Positions 18,038 through 25,795 of a stretch of DNA of 64,000 bases are shown here, in pieces. This stretch comes from Sulfuricurvum sp. 17-40-25. Lineage in GTDB: Bacteria; Campylobacterota; Campylobacteria; Campylobacterales; Sulfurimonadaceae. Location: NCBI GenBank assembly GCA_002282015.1, contig NCIJ01000002.1:62001-126000 (forward strand), written 5' to 3'. Position 1 is the stretch's first letter, and each line of letters starts with the position of its first letter. The notes beneath the pieces are model-generated. The model made no database searches. It saw only the letters and a list, made by a program, of their open reading frames with translations, and was not told where the DNA came from. A program made the translations under genes and the position numbers.

Positions 18038-18442
18038 ATGGGTATTCGCAGCGATCTTGAGAATAATTTTGATTTTGAAATTATAGATGAATTTCTAGAT
18101 CACTATTCGATGATGGTTGAGATCATGGAACCATTGATTATTGACATGGGGAATCTTGATCGTTATCATCGCAGTATCGAAGAGTTGTTTCGGATTTTTC
18201 ATAACATCAAATCAGCTTCCGGATATTTGCAAATAGCCCCTATGGTTCGGCTTGCTACCTTAGTCGAGGATGCATTTGAACAGCTAAGAAGTCGTGATTT
18301 AGTGGCCAATGAAGAGACGATTACATGGTTAATAAGCATTTCAGATATGTTTATGCAGTGGCAAGAAGATTTCAAAATGGACAATGAACTGACTAAAGTT
18401 AATTTTTCACTATTAATATTACCTGATATGGAGAAAGCATGA
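18038..18442 (+). CDS. Stand-alone HPt (histidine phosphotransfer) protein
   Basis: A 134-residue all-helical protein. The segment FRIFHNIKSASGYL carries the HPt signature, with the histidine as phospho-acceptor followed by a conserved lysine, flanked by helices of the right spacing. No kinase or receiver domain is present. The frame extends upstream to 17954, but ATG 18038 is preferred because a -10 box and AGGAG sit just before it. It overlaps trpA by ATGA (18439-18442), so the two are translationally coupled although no functional link is known. HPt domains relay phosphate between hybrid kinases and regulators; the partners are unknown. Confidence 0.82.
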   Translation: MGIRSDLENNFDFEIIDEFLDHYSMMVEIMEPLIIDMGNLDRYHRSIEELFRIFHNIKSASGYLQIAPMVRLATLVEDAFEQLRSRDLVANEETITWLISISDMFMQWQEDFKMDNELTKVNFSLLILPDMEKA

Positions 18443-19179
18443 AGCACCTTGTAGCTTATATTACCGCAGGGTATCCGGATACACAATTTACGATTGATTT
18501 GGCCTTGGCGTTGGGACAAAATGGAGTTGATACATTAGAACTGGGAGTTCCGTTCTCAGATCCTGTAGCGGATGGCCCTGTTATCGAAGAGGCAAATGAG
18601 CGTTCTTTGGCAAACGGATTTCGTTTTGCGGATATTTTGACGATATCTGAAGCGATTGCTCCTTCCATCGATACATTATGGATGGGATATTTCAATCCGT
18701 TTTATCAATATGGATTGGAAAAACTGCTCGATTGTGCGAAAGCAATCGGAGTCAATGGTCTAATCATTCCTGACGTTCCGTATGAAGAGTCGATGGCATA
18801 TCATGATATGTTTGAGAGTCGTGGATTAGCCAATATTGCATTTGTTGCTCCGACAGACGGTGAAGAGCGTATTGCCACTATCACGGCACAGGCACGTAAA
18901 TTTATCTATCTTGTTGCCTATGCAGGTATTACCGGAAGCGGTAAGAGTGAAGATCTAGGAGCAGTTCTGTCGATGATAAAGCGCCACTCATCTACGCCTG
19001 TATACGTCGGTTTTGGTGTCAATGAACAAACCGCACGCGAAAAAGTGCAGGGTGCCGATGGAGTTATCGTGGGTTCTTCCATTGTCAATGTTTTATTGGA
19101 TGACACTCTTAACCATACGCAAAAAATCGCTAAATGCTGTGAGATTACTCGGACAATTAAATCAATCATAAACGACTGA
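18439..19179 (+). CDS. trpA: Tryptophan synthase alpha subunit
   Basis: A 246-residue TIM-barrel enzyme releasing indole from indole-3-glycerol phosphate for the beta subunit. Seen: LELGVPFSDPVADGPVI with the catalytic Glu and Asp, VNGLIIPDVPYEES, and the phosphate-binding AGITGSG and VYVGFGVN segments. Full length. trpB is not adjacent. The start overlaps the HPt gene stop by ATGA. Confidence 0.97.
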   Translation: MKHLVAYITAGYPDTQFTIDLALALGQNGVDTLELGVPFSDPVADGPVIEEANERSLANGFRFADILTISEAIAPSIDTLWMGYFNPFYQYGLEKLLDCAKAIGVNGLIIPDVPYEESMAYHDMFESRGLANIAFVAPTDGEERIATITAQARKFIYLVAYAGITGSGKSEDLGAVLSMIKRHSSTPVYVGFGVNEQTAREKVQGADGVIVGSSIVNVLLDDTLNHTQKIAKCCEITRTIKSIIND

Positions 19180-19205
19180 TTTTCAAGTCACCAAAAAGGA
19201 ATAAA

Positions 19206-20078
19206 ATGCGGATGCATTTGTATGCTCTGCTGCTTTTCTATACTGCTTTATATGGTGATGATACGCTATATGAAGTACTCAATCAACCACAAATACAATC
19301 AGATACTTTTAAACAGCTTCCATCTGAACCTATTGATACTCTCATACTGTTACCACAAAATCAGGATTATGTTCCCATAGATATCAATGTTAATAATTCC
19401 ATTCCACCCCGATACGGTCCTATTGTGGATGATACGATTTATCTACAAGGAGTGATGCTCTCAACAATAGGAGCACTTTCAATAATGCCAGAGAGTATTA
19501 CCAACTGGAGTGCGGCAAAGCTCAAAGAAAAAAGCCTTTGGAGCCGTTGGAGCGAACATGTTAGATCAGGACCGGTATGGGATGAAGACGCATGGGCTAT
19601 TAATTATATAGGACATCCTATATCAGGTGCATATTATTATACGATGGCACGTAATGATGGTTTGAGTACCTATGAGTCGGCGGCTTTTTCGACTCTGATG
19701 TCAACATTTTTTTGGGAATACGGGTATGAGGCATTTTCAGAGGTTCCATCGATACAAGATATCATTATTACACCGCTGCTTGGATCATTATTGGGAGAAG
19801 AACTGATAGTCTTACAGCGCAAACTCGATGATAATGGGGGGAATATATGGGGATCGAAAAGAGCAGGCAATATTGCCTATTTTCTGATTGATCCACTGGG
19901 GCATATTGCGGATGGCCTTGGATTTGTTTTGCTATCGATGGGTTTTAATGCAAAAGTGACGATGACTATCCGTACCTATCCGTATGCAGCCGGTACAAGA
20001 GAGATTGTATTTCCGACAATGCAAGATAATCTTCTAAAGAGTGAACGTGAATACGGTTTTGTTATCACAATTAAATAG
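19206..20078 (+). CDS. DUF3943 envelope protein
   Basis: A 290-residue exported protein with a short signal peptide (MRMHLYALLLFYTALYG) and a DUF3943 core recognisable by NYIGHPISGAYYYTMAR, STLMSTFFWEYGYEAFSEV and PSIQDIIITPLLGSLLGE. It likely sits in the outer membrane or periplasm; no biochemical role is known. The ATG is preceded by AAAAGGA. It lies 26 bases after trpA, possibly in the same transcript, and directly before the tmRNA gene. Confidence 0.85.
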   Translation: MRMHLYALLLFYTALYGDDTLYEVLNQPQIQSDTFKQLPSEPIDTLILLPQNQDYVPIDINVNNSIPPRYGPIVDDTIYLQGVMLSTIGALSIMPESITNWSAAKLKEKSLWSRWSEHVRSGPVWDEDAWAINYIGHPISGAYYYTMARNDGLSTYESAAFSTLMSTFFWEYGYEAFSEVPSIQDIIITPLLGSLLGEELIVLQRKLDDNGGNIWGSKRAGNIAYFLIDPLGHIADGLGFVLLSMGFNAKVTMTIRTYPYAAGTREIVFPTMQDNLLKSEREYGFVITIK

Positions 20079-20113
20079 TTGACAGTTTATTTTTTACGCT
20101 AATCAGCTATAAT
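20079..20113 (+). promoter_or_regulatory. Putative ssrA promoter
   Basis: TATAAT at 20108-20113 lies 18 bases before the mature tmRNA 5' end. A TTGACA at 20079-20084 directly after the DUF3943 stop is 23 bases upstream of it, too far for a standard -35, so only the -10 is well supported. Confidence 0.5.
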
Positions 20114-20131
20114 TATGTATTCTCTTCTTTT

Positions 20132-20503
20132 GGGGCTGACATGGCTTCGACGGGAGCGGGATGCTTTAGGTTGCATGCCGGACTGAGCACCTCCGTTATA
20201 CGGCTCACACTTGCTTAAACGCAAACAATACTAATTATCGTCCTGCTTACGCTGTAGCGTAAGTTTTAATTTAATTTAGGACTGCTCTGCCATTCTATGC
20301 TATAACTGAATGGAATTGGAGTATAACCCCCGTGATAGCTATATTCCTGGGATGTCTCGGACAGGAATGAATTTAGAGGATTGGGCGATGTAGCTTTGCA
20401 CGTTGTGCGATAGTCGTCTGAAATTCAAACAACGTCTCTAAGCATGTAGACGCCTCTTGTGGCCCGTTTTCGGACTGCGGTTCGATTCCGCACAGCTCCA
20501 CCA
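20132..20503 (+). ncRNA. ssrA: Transfer-messenger RNA (tmRNA)
   Basis: One-piece tmRNA of about 372 nt. The 5' end GGGGCUGACAUGGCUUCGAC and the 3' end with GGUUCGAUUCC T-arm are diagnostic. The acceptor stem pairs 20132-20138 with 20493-20499, with one G-U, and a genomic CCA is at 20501-20503. The tag frame starts at GCA 20221 and ends at TAA 20260-20262, encoding ANNTNYRPAYAVA. It rescues stalled ribosomes and marks the peptides for proteolysis together with SmpB. The tag's ANN start and PAYA core resemble Campylobacterota tags. Confidence 0.98.
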
Positions 20504-20573
20504 AAAATTCTCCTATTTTAAGCACTTTTAAATCCATTTAAAAATAAAAAATGAAATATAAAAAAGTTTTTTA

Positions 20574-20942
20574 TTAAACGTCTTGGAGAATCTGTTCTAC
20601 TGTTTCTTTTAACGTCTGAATATCGTTTTTACAGACATCGAATACCGCTTCGGCGTTGAGATCGAAATAATGATGGCTGATAATGTCGCGCATGCCTTTG
20701 ACCGATTTCCAATCCACGGTAGGATATTTTGGTAACAGTTTTTTGTCGGTGAGTTTGTCAACGTTTTTTAAACTTTCACCGATAGCGATCAGCTGCATGC
20801 AGATGGCATCCAGTTTTTCAAGACCTGATTCATCTTCTAAAAAATCATCGGGAGTAAGAATGGGTTCAAAGCGTTTGAGGATGCGTTGGGTTGCGCCGTG
20901 AATCTGCGTGAGTGTTTCGATCAGTAGAGCCTTTTCAGGCAT
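20574..20942 (-). CDS. hepT: HepT-family HEPN ribonuclease toxin
   Basis: A 122-residue all-helical DUF86/HepT protein. The HEPN RNase motif RX4HXY is present as R85-H90-Y92 in RDIISHHYF. In characterised HepT-MntA systems the toxin is an RNase and the motif tyrosine is AMPylated by the antitoxin. The gene start overlaps the mntA stop by 8 bases, the usual order antitoxin then toxin. It sits 70 bases from the tmRNA 3' end, in a segment that looks acquired. Confidence 0.92.
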   Translation of the reverse strand: MPEKALLIETLTQIHGATQRILKRFEPILTPDDFLEDESGLEKLDAICMQLIAIGESLKNVDKLTDKKLLPKYPTVDWKSVKGMRDIISHHYFDLNAEAVFDVCKNDIQTLKETVEQILQDV

Positions 20943-21225
20943 AGACTGCTTCCTTTTGAATTCGCTCTTTTAGAAATGTATTCATGCTTTCTCGGAAGCT
21001 GACCAGATCAACATGGGTGTGCATCAGCTCTTCGAGATCGAGACGTATACGGGAGAGTTTAAAAAGGTTAGGGCGTTTTGTTTCGATGATGACGTCAACA
21101 TCACTATCTTCTGTAGCTTCATTACGTGCTACAGAGCCAAATATACCAATACGGACTATGCCAAACTCATCGGCATGTTCACGTTTGTATGATTGTAATA
21201 CTTCGAGAGCTTCTTTTTGTGTCAT
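20935..21225 (-). CDS. mntA: MntA-family nucleotidyltransferase antitoxin
   Basis: A 96-residue minimal nucleotidyltransferase with the GSX10DXD signature (G30-S31, D42, D44) in GSVARNEATEDSDVD. Such antitoxins silence HepT by transferring AMP to its motif tyrosine. It is the upstream gene of the pair and overlaps hepT by 8 bases. Confidence 0.93.
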   Translation of the reverse strand: MTQKEALEVLQSYKREHADEFGIVRIGIFGSVARNEATEDSDVDVIIETKRPNLFKLSRIRLDLEELMHTHVDLVSFRESMNTFLKERIQKEAVYA

Positions 21226-21340
21226 ACGATGATTATAACCTAACTAGCACGTCTAAGGCAATAGTGGGTCACATTAGACTCTAGGTGCTGCTCTAAAATA
21301 TCTCCCAACGAGACTTTATTGCCAATCTAATAGGAAAAGG

Positions 21341-21414
21341 AAATGGGGTCAGGTAATAAGTATAAATTCATTATTTATTATCAATTATACTACAAAAAGT
21401 AGCCTGTCCCCTTT
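21341..21414. repeat. Short inverted-repeat element (MITE/REPIN-like)
   Basis: A 74-base element bounded by AAATGGGGTCAGG (21341-21353) and the imperfect reverse complement CCTGTCCCCTTT (21403-21414). Inside, GTATAAATT and AATTATAC (about 21359-21389) form a second, AT-rich near-palindrome. It carries no gene. GGGGTCAGG-type ends resemble sequences flanking IS200-like/REP-associated tyrosine transposases, so it may be a non-autonomous copy. It lies alone in the 269-base gap between mntA and the FTR-like gene; the rest of that gap shows no ORF or clear signal. Confidence 0.5.
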
Positions 21415-21494
21415 TCTCTTAAACCATATTGAGTTCTATAAATCTAATCTTAATCATAATGATCTATAATTTGTAAATATAAAAAGGAATAAAA

Positions 21495-22118
21495 ATGATA
21501 TACATGATGATTGGTTTTTTTAAAGACTTTTTTAAATATAAAGAAAGTGCTAAAAAACAGCAAGCTTGGTTAGAAAAGTATGCTAAACAGAAAAATTATG
21601 CACTTAATCCGAGTTGGATGATGCTCACAAATCTCAAAAGTAACCTTTGTGAGATGGAAGCGACTTTTGGGAAACGTTATTGCCCTTGTTTTGAACCGTC
21701 GGCTGATGAAGAGTTAAATAAAAAGATGATGTGTCCTTGTAAATTCATTGATGAAGAGATTGCTCAATATGGTACTTGTCATTGTGCACTTTTTGGTCCT
21801 GCTGATTTAAGTAAAGATGACTGGAATACATCTTCTAAACGTCTTATGAATGAATATCAAGTGCCGAAAAATCTTAAAAATGGTGTTCTTGATACCCGTG
21901 GAATGCCACTTGATCCACATCGTGCTCTGCCAATTCCAGACATGATGCATCAGCTCAAGTCAACACTTAATGGTTATAGAGGTGATACTCTTACTGTTAT
22001 AGTAGAACATGAACAAGAAGTGAAGAATCTAGAGAAAATAGCACAATATCGTGGTCTAAAGATGAGTAGTGTTAATAAAAATGGTAGTTTTGAGGCCGTG
22101 TTAGACTTTAAAAAATAA
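21495..22118 (+). CDS. Ferredoxin-thioredoxin reductase-like protein with TusA-like tail
   Basis: A 207-residue protein. Residues 52-97 carry C63-P-C65, C80-P-C82 and C95-H-C97, the CPC/CPC/CHC signature of the FTR catalytic subunit, which binds a [4Fe-4S] cluster next to a redox disulfide. Spacings here are 14 and 12 residues, against 16 and 8 in the plant enzyme. From about 130 a second domain (VLDTRGMPLDP, then GDTLTVIVEHE) resembles the TusA/SirA fold, but the catalytic CPxP is replaced by LDPH. ATG 21495 is chosen because AAGGA lies six bases before it. No ferredoxin or variable subunit is adjacent. Thiol reduction is the likely role; its partner is unknown. Confidence 0.85.
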   Translation: MIYMMIGFFKDFFKYKESAKKQQAWLEKYAKQKNYALNPSWMMLTNLKSNLCEMEATFGKRYCPCFEPSADEELNKKMMCPCKFIDEEIAQYGTCHCALFGPADLSKDDWNTSSKRLMNEYQVPKNLKNGVLDTRGMPLDPHRALPIPDMMHQLKSTLNGYRGDTLTVIVEHEQEVKNLEKIAQYRGLKMSSVNKNGSFEAVLDFKK

Positions 22119-22197
22119 GTTATTCTTTTCCATTATTATTGTGCGATTAAATTACTTGTTTATGTAGTTTGAGTTTGCACAATTCCACCACATTATC

Positions 22198-22704
22198 TTA
22201 TTTAACCCGCTTATCTAAAATAAAATCTACGATGACATGTATAAAAGTCGGTATGGTCTGATTTGCGTCTACACTGAAAGTTGCCAGTTCTTTATAAATA
22301 TTTTTACGCTGATCAAATAAAGCTCTAGCTCTTGATTCATCGTTAAATAATGGTCGTTTTTGACGTTCTCTTGCACTCAAGCGATTTACTATAACATCAA
22401 AATCAGCTTCTATATAAATAATTAGAGATTTCTCTGATATTGTACTGTGTATAGGTACGCCACCACCCGTAGCGATCACTTGACCCGTGTTTTGAGTTAA
22501 TTCATTGATACATTTTTGTTCAAGACTCCGAAAATACGCTTCCCCCTTAGTTTCAAAAATATCAATAATACTGCTATTTTGCTCTGCTTCAATAATAGTA
22601 TCAACATCCAGGAATTTTTTGTGAAGTTGCCTTGCGAGAACTTTACCTACACTACTCTTACCGCATCCCATAAAGCCTATCAATACTATGTTATCGTATA
22701 CCAA
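22198..22704 (-). CDS. aroK: Shikimate kinase
   Basis: A 168-residue kinase phosphorylating shikimate in aromatic amino-acid synthesis. Seen: Walker A GFMGCGKSSVG, the DVDTIIE shikimate-binding motif, FRSLEQ, ATGGGVP and the lid region RQKRPLF. The start is TTG at 22704, supported by AAGGAG six bases before it; no ATG fits. It stands alone on its strand. Confidence 0.95.
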   Translation of the reverse strand: MVYDNIVLIGFMGCGKSSVGKVLARQLHKKFLDVDTIIEAEQNSSIIDIFETKGEAYFRSLEQKCINELTQNTGQVIATGGGVPIHSTISEKSLIIYIEADFDVIVNRLSARERQKRPLFNDESRARALFDQRKNIYKELATFSVDANQTIPTFIHVIVDFILDKRVK

Positions 22705-22747
22705 TCGGTGCTCCTTGTGATATTTTTATTTATCTTCACTGTTAAGT

Positions 22748-22825
22748 ATGTCCGTATTTAAAAATGCGGATGATAGCACAATCGCGTTCTGGTTTCGATG
22801 TCACATTGTTAGAATGTTCATGTAA
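22748..22825 (+). other. Possible leader peptide or small RNA region upstream of an orphan terminator
   Basis: Between aroK (minus) and the next plus-strand gene lies a 25-codon ORF, ATG 22748 to TAA 22823, beginning MSVFKNADD and with no clear ribosome site. Its stop codon is at the base of the terminator hairpin that follows. The layout could be a leader peptide with an attenuator or a small RNA; it could also be chance. No function is claimed. Confidence 0.25.
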
Positions 22826-22855
22826 TAGGGGAATTATCCCCCTATTATGCTTTTT
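22823..22855 (+). terminator. Rho-independent terminator with no obvious upstream gene
   Basis: Stem TAATAGGGG (22823-22831) pairs with CCCCTATTA (22839-22847), seven-base loop, followed by TGCTTTTT. The T-run is on the plus strand, but the nearest upstream coding gene is on the minus strand. Confidence 0.65.
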
Positions 22856-22903
22856 AAAAATAAAGTAATTGTTATTATTCATAGCTTTATAAAATACATT
22901 GAT

Positions 22904-22909
22904 TATAAT
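22904..22909 (+). promoter_or_regulatory. Putative -10 box for the 22936 gene cluster
   Basis: Perfect TATAAT 26 bases before ATG 22936, downstream of the orphan terminator. No convincing -35. Confidence 0.4.
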
Positions 22910-22935
22910 CCGATTAATAAACAAAGGATACTTAT

Positions 22936-23244
22936 ATGGCATACGAAGTAATAACCTACGAAGATGTTGCAGTCTTCAATTATGTACTACCTGAAAAAAA
23001 AGAAAAAGAGCAGGTTGAAAGAGAGATGACATTGGTGTGGGAGGATAGTCTTGAAAAGTTTTTCGAGGCTTATGGTTCTGAAAAGCCTTATAAGATAACC
23101 ACATTTGATATGGAAAGACAAAAAAATAAGTTTATAGCTGATATAGAAGATAAAAATGATGCTATCATAGATGAAGTGGATGAGGAAATTAGTCGAAAGA
23201 TGAAGTTTTCATTCGACTATACTTCACCAACCTATGAAGACTAA
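22936..23244 (+). CDS. Small acidic protein of unknown function
   Basis: 102 residues, rich in Glu, Asp and Lys, soluble and largely helical in the second half (KFIADIEDKNDAIIDEVDEEI). The ATG has AAAGGA seven bases upstream, and the stop lies three bases before the start of a DUF3147-like membrane protein gene, so the pair is probably co-transcribed. No family is recognised. Confidence 0.72.
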   Translation: MAYEVITYEDVAVFNYVLPEKKEKEQVEREMTLVWEDSLEKFFEAYGSEKPYKITTFDMERQKNKFIADIEDKNDAIIDEVDEEISRKMKFSFDYTSPTYED

Positions 23245-23247
23245 AGA

Positions 23248-23598
23248 TTGAGCTACTATATAACTAAACTGATTATTACCACGCTTATAATAGTGCTGAT
23301 ATCTGAAATATCCAAGAGAAGCAGTTTGGCAGGTGCGTTGTTGGCGGCTATACCACTCGTATCAATATTGGCCATGACCTGGATGTACGTCGATACGAAT
23401 AGCAGTACCAGCGCTGTTGAATTTTCAAATAGAATCATTTGGCTGATCGCTCCTTCTATGACATTATTTATTGTTTTTCCTCTATTGATAAAAAAAGGGA
23501 TAGGTTTTTATCCAAGCATGGGCGTTGCTATTGTGGCAACGGTAGCTGCGTATTATTTGGTTATCTTGATAGTTGGAAAATTTGGGATTAAATTGTAA
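23248..23598 (+). CDS. DUF3147-like small membrane protein
   Basis: A 116-residue protein made of about four transmembrane helices (LIITTLIIVLISEI, GALLAAIPLVSILAM, IIWLIAPSMTLFIVF, GVAIVATVAAYYLVILIV), matching the DUF3147 pattern including ISEISKRSSLAGALLAAIP. The start is TTG at 23248, three bases after the preceding stop; no ATG fits before the first helix, so translation is probably coupled. The role is unknown. Confidence 0.75.
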   Translation: MSYYITKLIITTLIIVLISEISKRSSLAGALLAAIPLVSILAMTWMYVDTNSSTSAVEFSNRIIWLIAPSMTLFIVFPLLIKKGIGFYPSMGVAIVATVAAYYLVILIVGKFGIKL

Positions 23599-23610
23599 AG
23601 CAAGAAGCGA

Positions 23611-23628
23611 TATAATTTCAAAAAAGGA
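23611..23628 (+). promoter_or_regulatory. Putative -10 and ribosome site for the 23635 lipoprotein gene
   Basis: TATAAT at 23611-23616 and AAGGA at 23624-23628, six bases before a TTG start at 23635. If the box is used, the leader is very short. The ribosome site decides the TTG start. Confidence 0.4.
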
Positions 23629-23634
23629 CTTATA

Positions 23635-24432
23635 TTGAAATATTCACTACCCTTTATACTTATAGCATTGATTTTTACTGGTTGTACTACAGCTCCAACG
23701 CTTTCGAATCAAAAGTCATGTATCAATGCCTCAAGATTAAATACCTATGGATTTAATCATTTAGAACATGTAGCTAAAGCACTACGTGAAGAAAAGCAAA
23801 ACAACAAATCCTTTGAGATGAGTATGTTTGTATTAAACAAGACCGTCTCTGAATATTCGGATATCTTTAAATCAAGCGCACAAATCAGCAATGTGGCACG
23901 ATTCCTGCCAATCCCGTATGCAGGAGAAGTGTGTACGACGACGAAGCTCATCTCTAAGACTGCCCTTAATCTTGGACAAACTGCAAATGCATTTAATCAA
24001 TACAAGCAAAGTTCCAATACCTTTTTAGATGAATTTGACAAACTCAATCGTTCAACAGCTACATCAGCAGAGATCTCTAAATTGGCCATTTATGGTGATA
24101 CAAAACTGCTCTCTGATGCAAAGAATTTAGAACTTTCATTAATAGAAATATCTTCGTCCACCGCGACAATGGCATCTACGATGCAAAGTATCTCTGAGGC
24201 ATTGGAAACAGGCAACGGTTACGTTAGCAATATGAAAAGTTACGTCGGTATGAATACTACAGCAAGTGCTGAGGATAAGGGAAAAGTAGCCAAAAATCGT
24301 AATTCTATGCTGACGTCATTAACTCAACTAAACCAAAAAGTAAGTTTACTTGAAAAAAGTGGTCAAGTGTATCGATACAACATTGCAAAAGCACGAGTTT
24401 ATTCGGAATTGTCACTCGAATTAGGAAAATAG
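23635..24432 (+). CDS. Lipoprotein of unknown function, helical
   Basis: A 265-residue predicted lipoprotein: signal peptide with lipobox IFTGC, then a long helical body with no large hydrophobic segment. The sequence FLPIPYAGEVCTTTKL separates two coiled-coil-prone parts. The start is TTG 23635 with AAGGA six bases upstream. It follows the small acidic and DUF3147-like genes on the same strand and may share their transcript or use its own -10 box. No known family is recognised. Confidence 0.75.
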   Translation: MKYSLPFILIALIFTGCTTAPTLSNQKSCINASRLNTYGFNHLEHVAKALREEKQNNKSFEMSMFVLNKTVSEYSDIFKSSAQISNVARFLPIPYAGEVCTTTKLISKTALNLGQTANAFNQYKQSSNTFLDEFDKLNRSTATSAEISKLAIYGDTKLLSDAKNLELSLIEISSSTATMASTMQSISEALETGNGYVSNMKSYVGMNTTASAEDKGKVAKNRNSMLTSLTQLNQKVSLLEKSGQVYRYNIAKARVYSELSLELGK

Positions 24433-24436
24433 TTCC

Positions 24437-25675
24437 CTATGCGATTAAAGCTTCAAACCTATTGACATTTACGATTGTTTCACGCATGAGTGCAAAAACA
24501 GATTCTGGATTCAGATGATGTTTTTCGATGAATTGCTGGACTTTTTGTACTTCAAATCGCTCAATTTCTTCGACCAATGAAAGCAGTTCTCCCAATATTC
24601 CCTCATGATTCAGTAAGGCGATGATCAGTTCTACAGAGAGACTCATCTCTTTTAAGATCAGTGATAATGGCAGAGACATAACCGCACTGGATAATGACAT
24701 GATTGCAACGAAGAAGACTTTTCCTTCTTCCTCTTTATTCGCATTTGGATGTATCAACTTATAAAGTTTTCCCATTAGCATTGCTCTATTTTGTACCATC
24801 AAAAGCAGGGGAGATTGATATTTGGAGTTATTGACTGATTTACCATATATGAGAAGCATGAGCCAACTTCCCAATGCTTTACGCCCCAATAACGTCAGTA
24901 CTTGCTGAATGGATGATACTTGGTTTTGTAAGTTGAAGTGCTGTGAGTTGATGTAACGAAGCAGTTGTAGCGTTAGATCCGAGTGTATTTCAAACATACG
25001 AACCAACTCTTGTATCTCCACATCAGACATTAGCATGTTATAGAGCTGAATGATGGTAAATGTATTGGCGTCTTGCGTTTCATGCTTAAACGATTCGGGT
25101 TCACTGAAGTAGTTTCCCTGGACATAGCGAAAGTGTAAACTAAGAGTAGTCCCATAAAGATTATAACTGTCTATGTGCGTACCAATAACATGAATAGAAT
25201 AGGGTTCTAGAACCTTTTTTAATTTTTTAAGGTATTGCTGTGAAAAATCTTTCATATTGATTTTTAGGTAGCTGATATAGGGGAACAGGTGTTTTAATTT
25301 TTTTAATTTTGGTATGGAATTGAGGGTAATATCATGCAACGCCAGCTGATAGCCCTCATCATACAATTGTATGATCTTATGATATACCTGTTTGTCTAGG
25401 ATAGTGGTATCAAGTATTGAGAGGATGAAATGTTCTTTTGGAATGGATTCAACCATATCACTGAGTAACACCGTATGATCGACTTGAATAAAGCCAGGAC
25501 GCTCTCCTAATATATTTTTGACTCCATAGGTATTTAATAATGTAGAGATCAAAGTAGAGACGCAAGCGCGCAGTGAAACAGGTTTATCACCTGCAATAGA
25601 GAAATAAAGATCGTAAGCAAAGCTATCGCCATCATGATCAATAATAGGCTGCCTGCCAATAAAGTGAAAATCCAT
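24437..25675 (-). CDS. Degenerate EAL-HDOD signalling protein (copy 2)
   Basis: A 412-residue EAL-HDOD protein with N-terminal FIGRQPI (5-11). It is the most eroded of the three copies in the window: LSILD (85-89) for FEILE, ALHDI (112-116) for ALDDF, KIN (138-140) for KID, and no AEKVE. It therefore almost certainly lacks phosphodiesterase activity. The HDOD half (about 205-400) keeps the pattern of repeated helices (LRYINSQHFNLQNQVSSIQQ). It converges on the lipoprotein gene with a four-base gap. Confidence 0.85.
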   Translation of the reverse strand: MDFHFIGRQPIIDHDGDSFAYDLYFSIAGDKPVSLRACVSTLISTLLNTYGVKNILGERPGFIQVDHTVLLSDMVESIPKEHFILSILDTTILDKQVYHKIIQLYDEGYQLALHDITLNSIPKLKKLKHLFPYISYLKINMKDFSQQYLKKLKKVLEPYSIHVIGTHIDSYNLYGTTLSLHFRYVQGNYFSEPESFKHETQDANTFTIIQLYNMLMSDVEIQELVRMFEIHSDLTLQLLRYINSQHFNLQNQVSSIQQVLTLLGRKALGSWLMLLIYGKSVNNSKYQSPLLLMVQNRAMLMGKLYKLIHPNANKEEEGKVFFVAIMSLSSAVMSLPLSLILKEMSLSVELIIALLNHEGILGELLSLVEEIERFEVQKVQQFIEKHHLNPESVFALMRETIVNVNRFEALIA

Positions 25676-25772
25676 AAAATCTCAATTTGTATAGTAGTTG
25701 GAAAATAGTTAATGATGTATTATAGTGGATTAAAGTCGTAGAATAGTTAAATAATGCAGAAGATGATTAGGC

Positions 25773-25789
25773 TTGACCCAGAGGGTCAA
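25773..25789 (-). terminator. Possible hairpin terminator after the superoxide reductase gene
   Basis: Perfect 7-bp inverted repeat TTGACCC/GGGTCAA with a three-base loop, six bases beyond the stop codon. There is no T-run on the minus strand, so it may be an mRNA 3'-end stabiliser instead. Confidence 0.4.
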
Positions 25790-25795
25790 AGAGGG

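Noticed and set aside
20556-20574. AT-only hairpin after tmRNA as a terminator
   Set aside because: No G/C pairs beyond one; not convincing.
20504-22935. Genomic island bounded by a second ssrA end
   Set aside because: No repeat of the tmRNA 3' end and no integrase seen in this window.
22742-22942. 66-codon ORF on the minus strand
   Set aside because: It runs antisense to the terminator and the start of the 22936 gene, has no ribosome site, and shows low-complexity composition.
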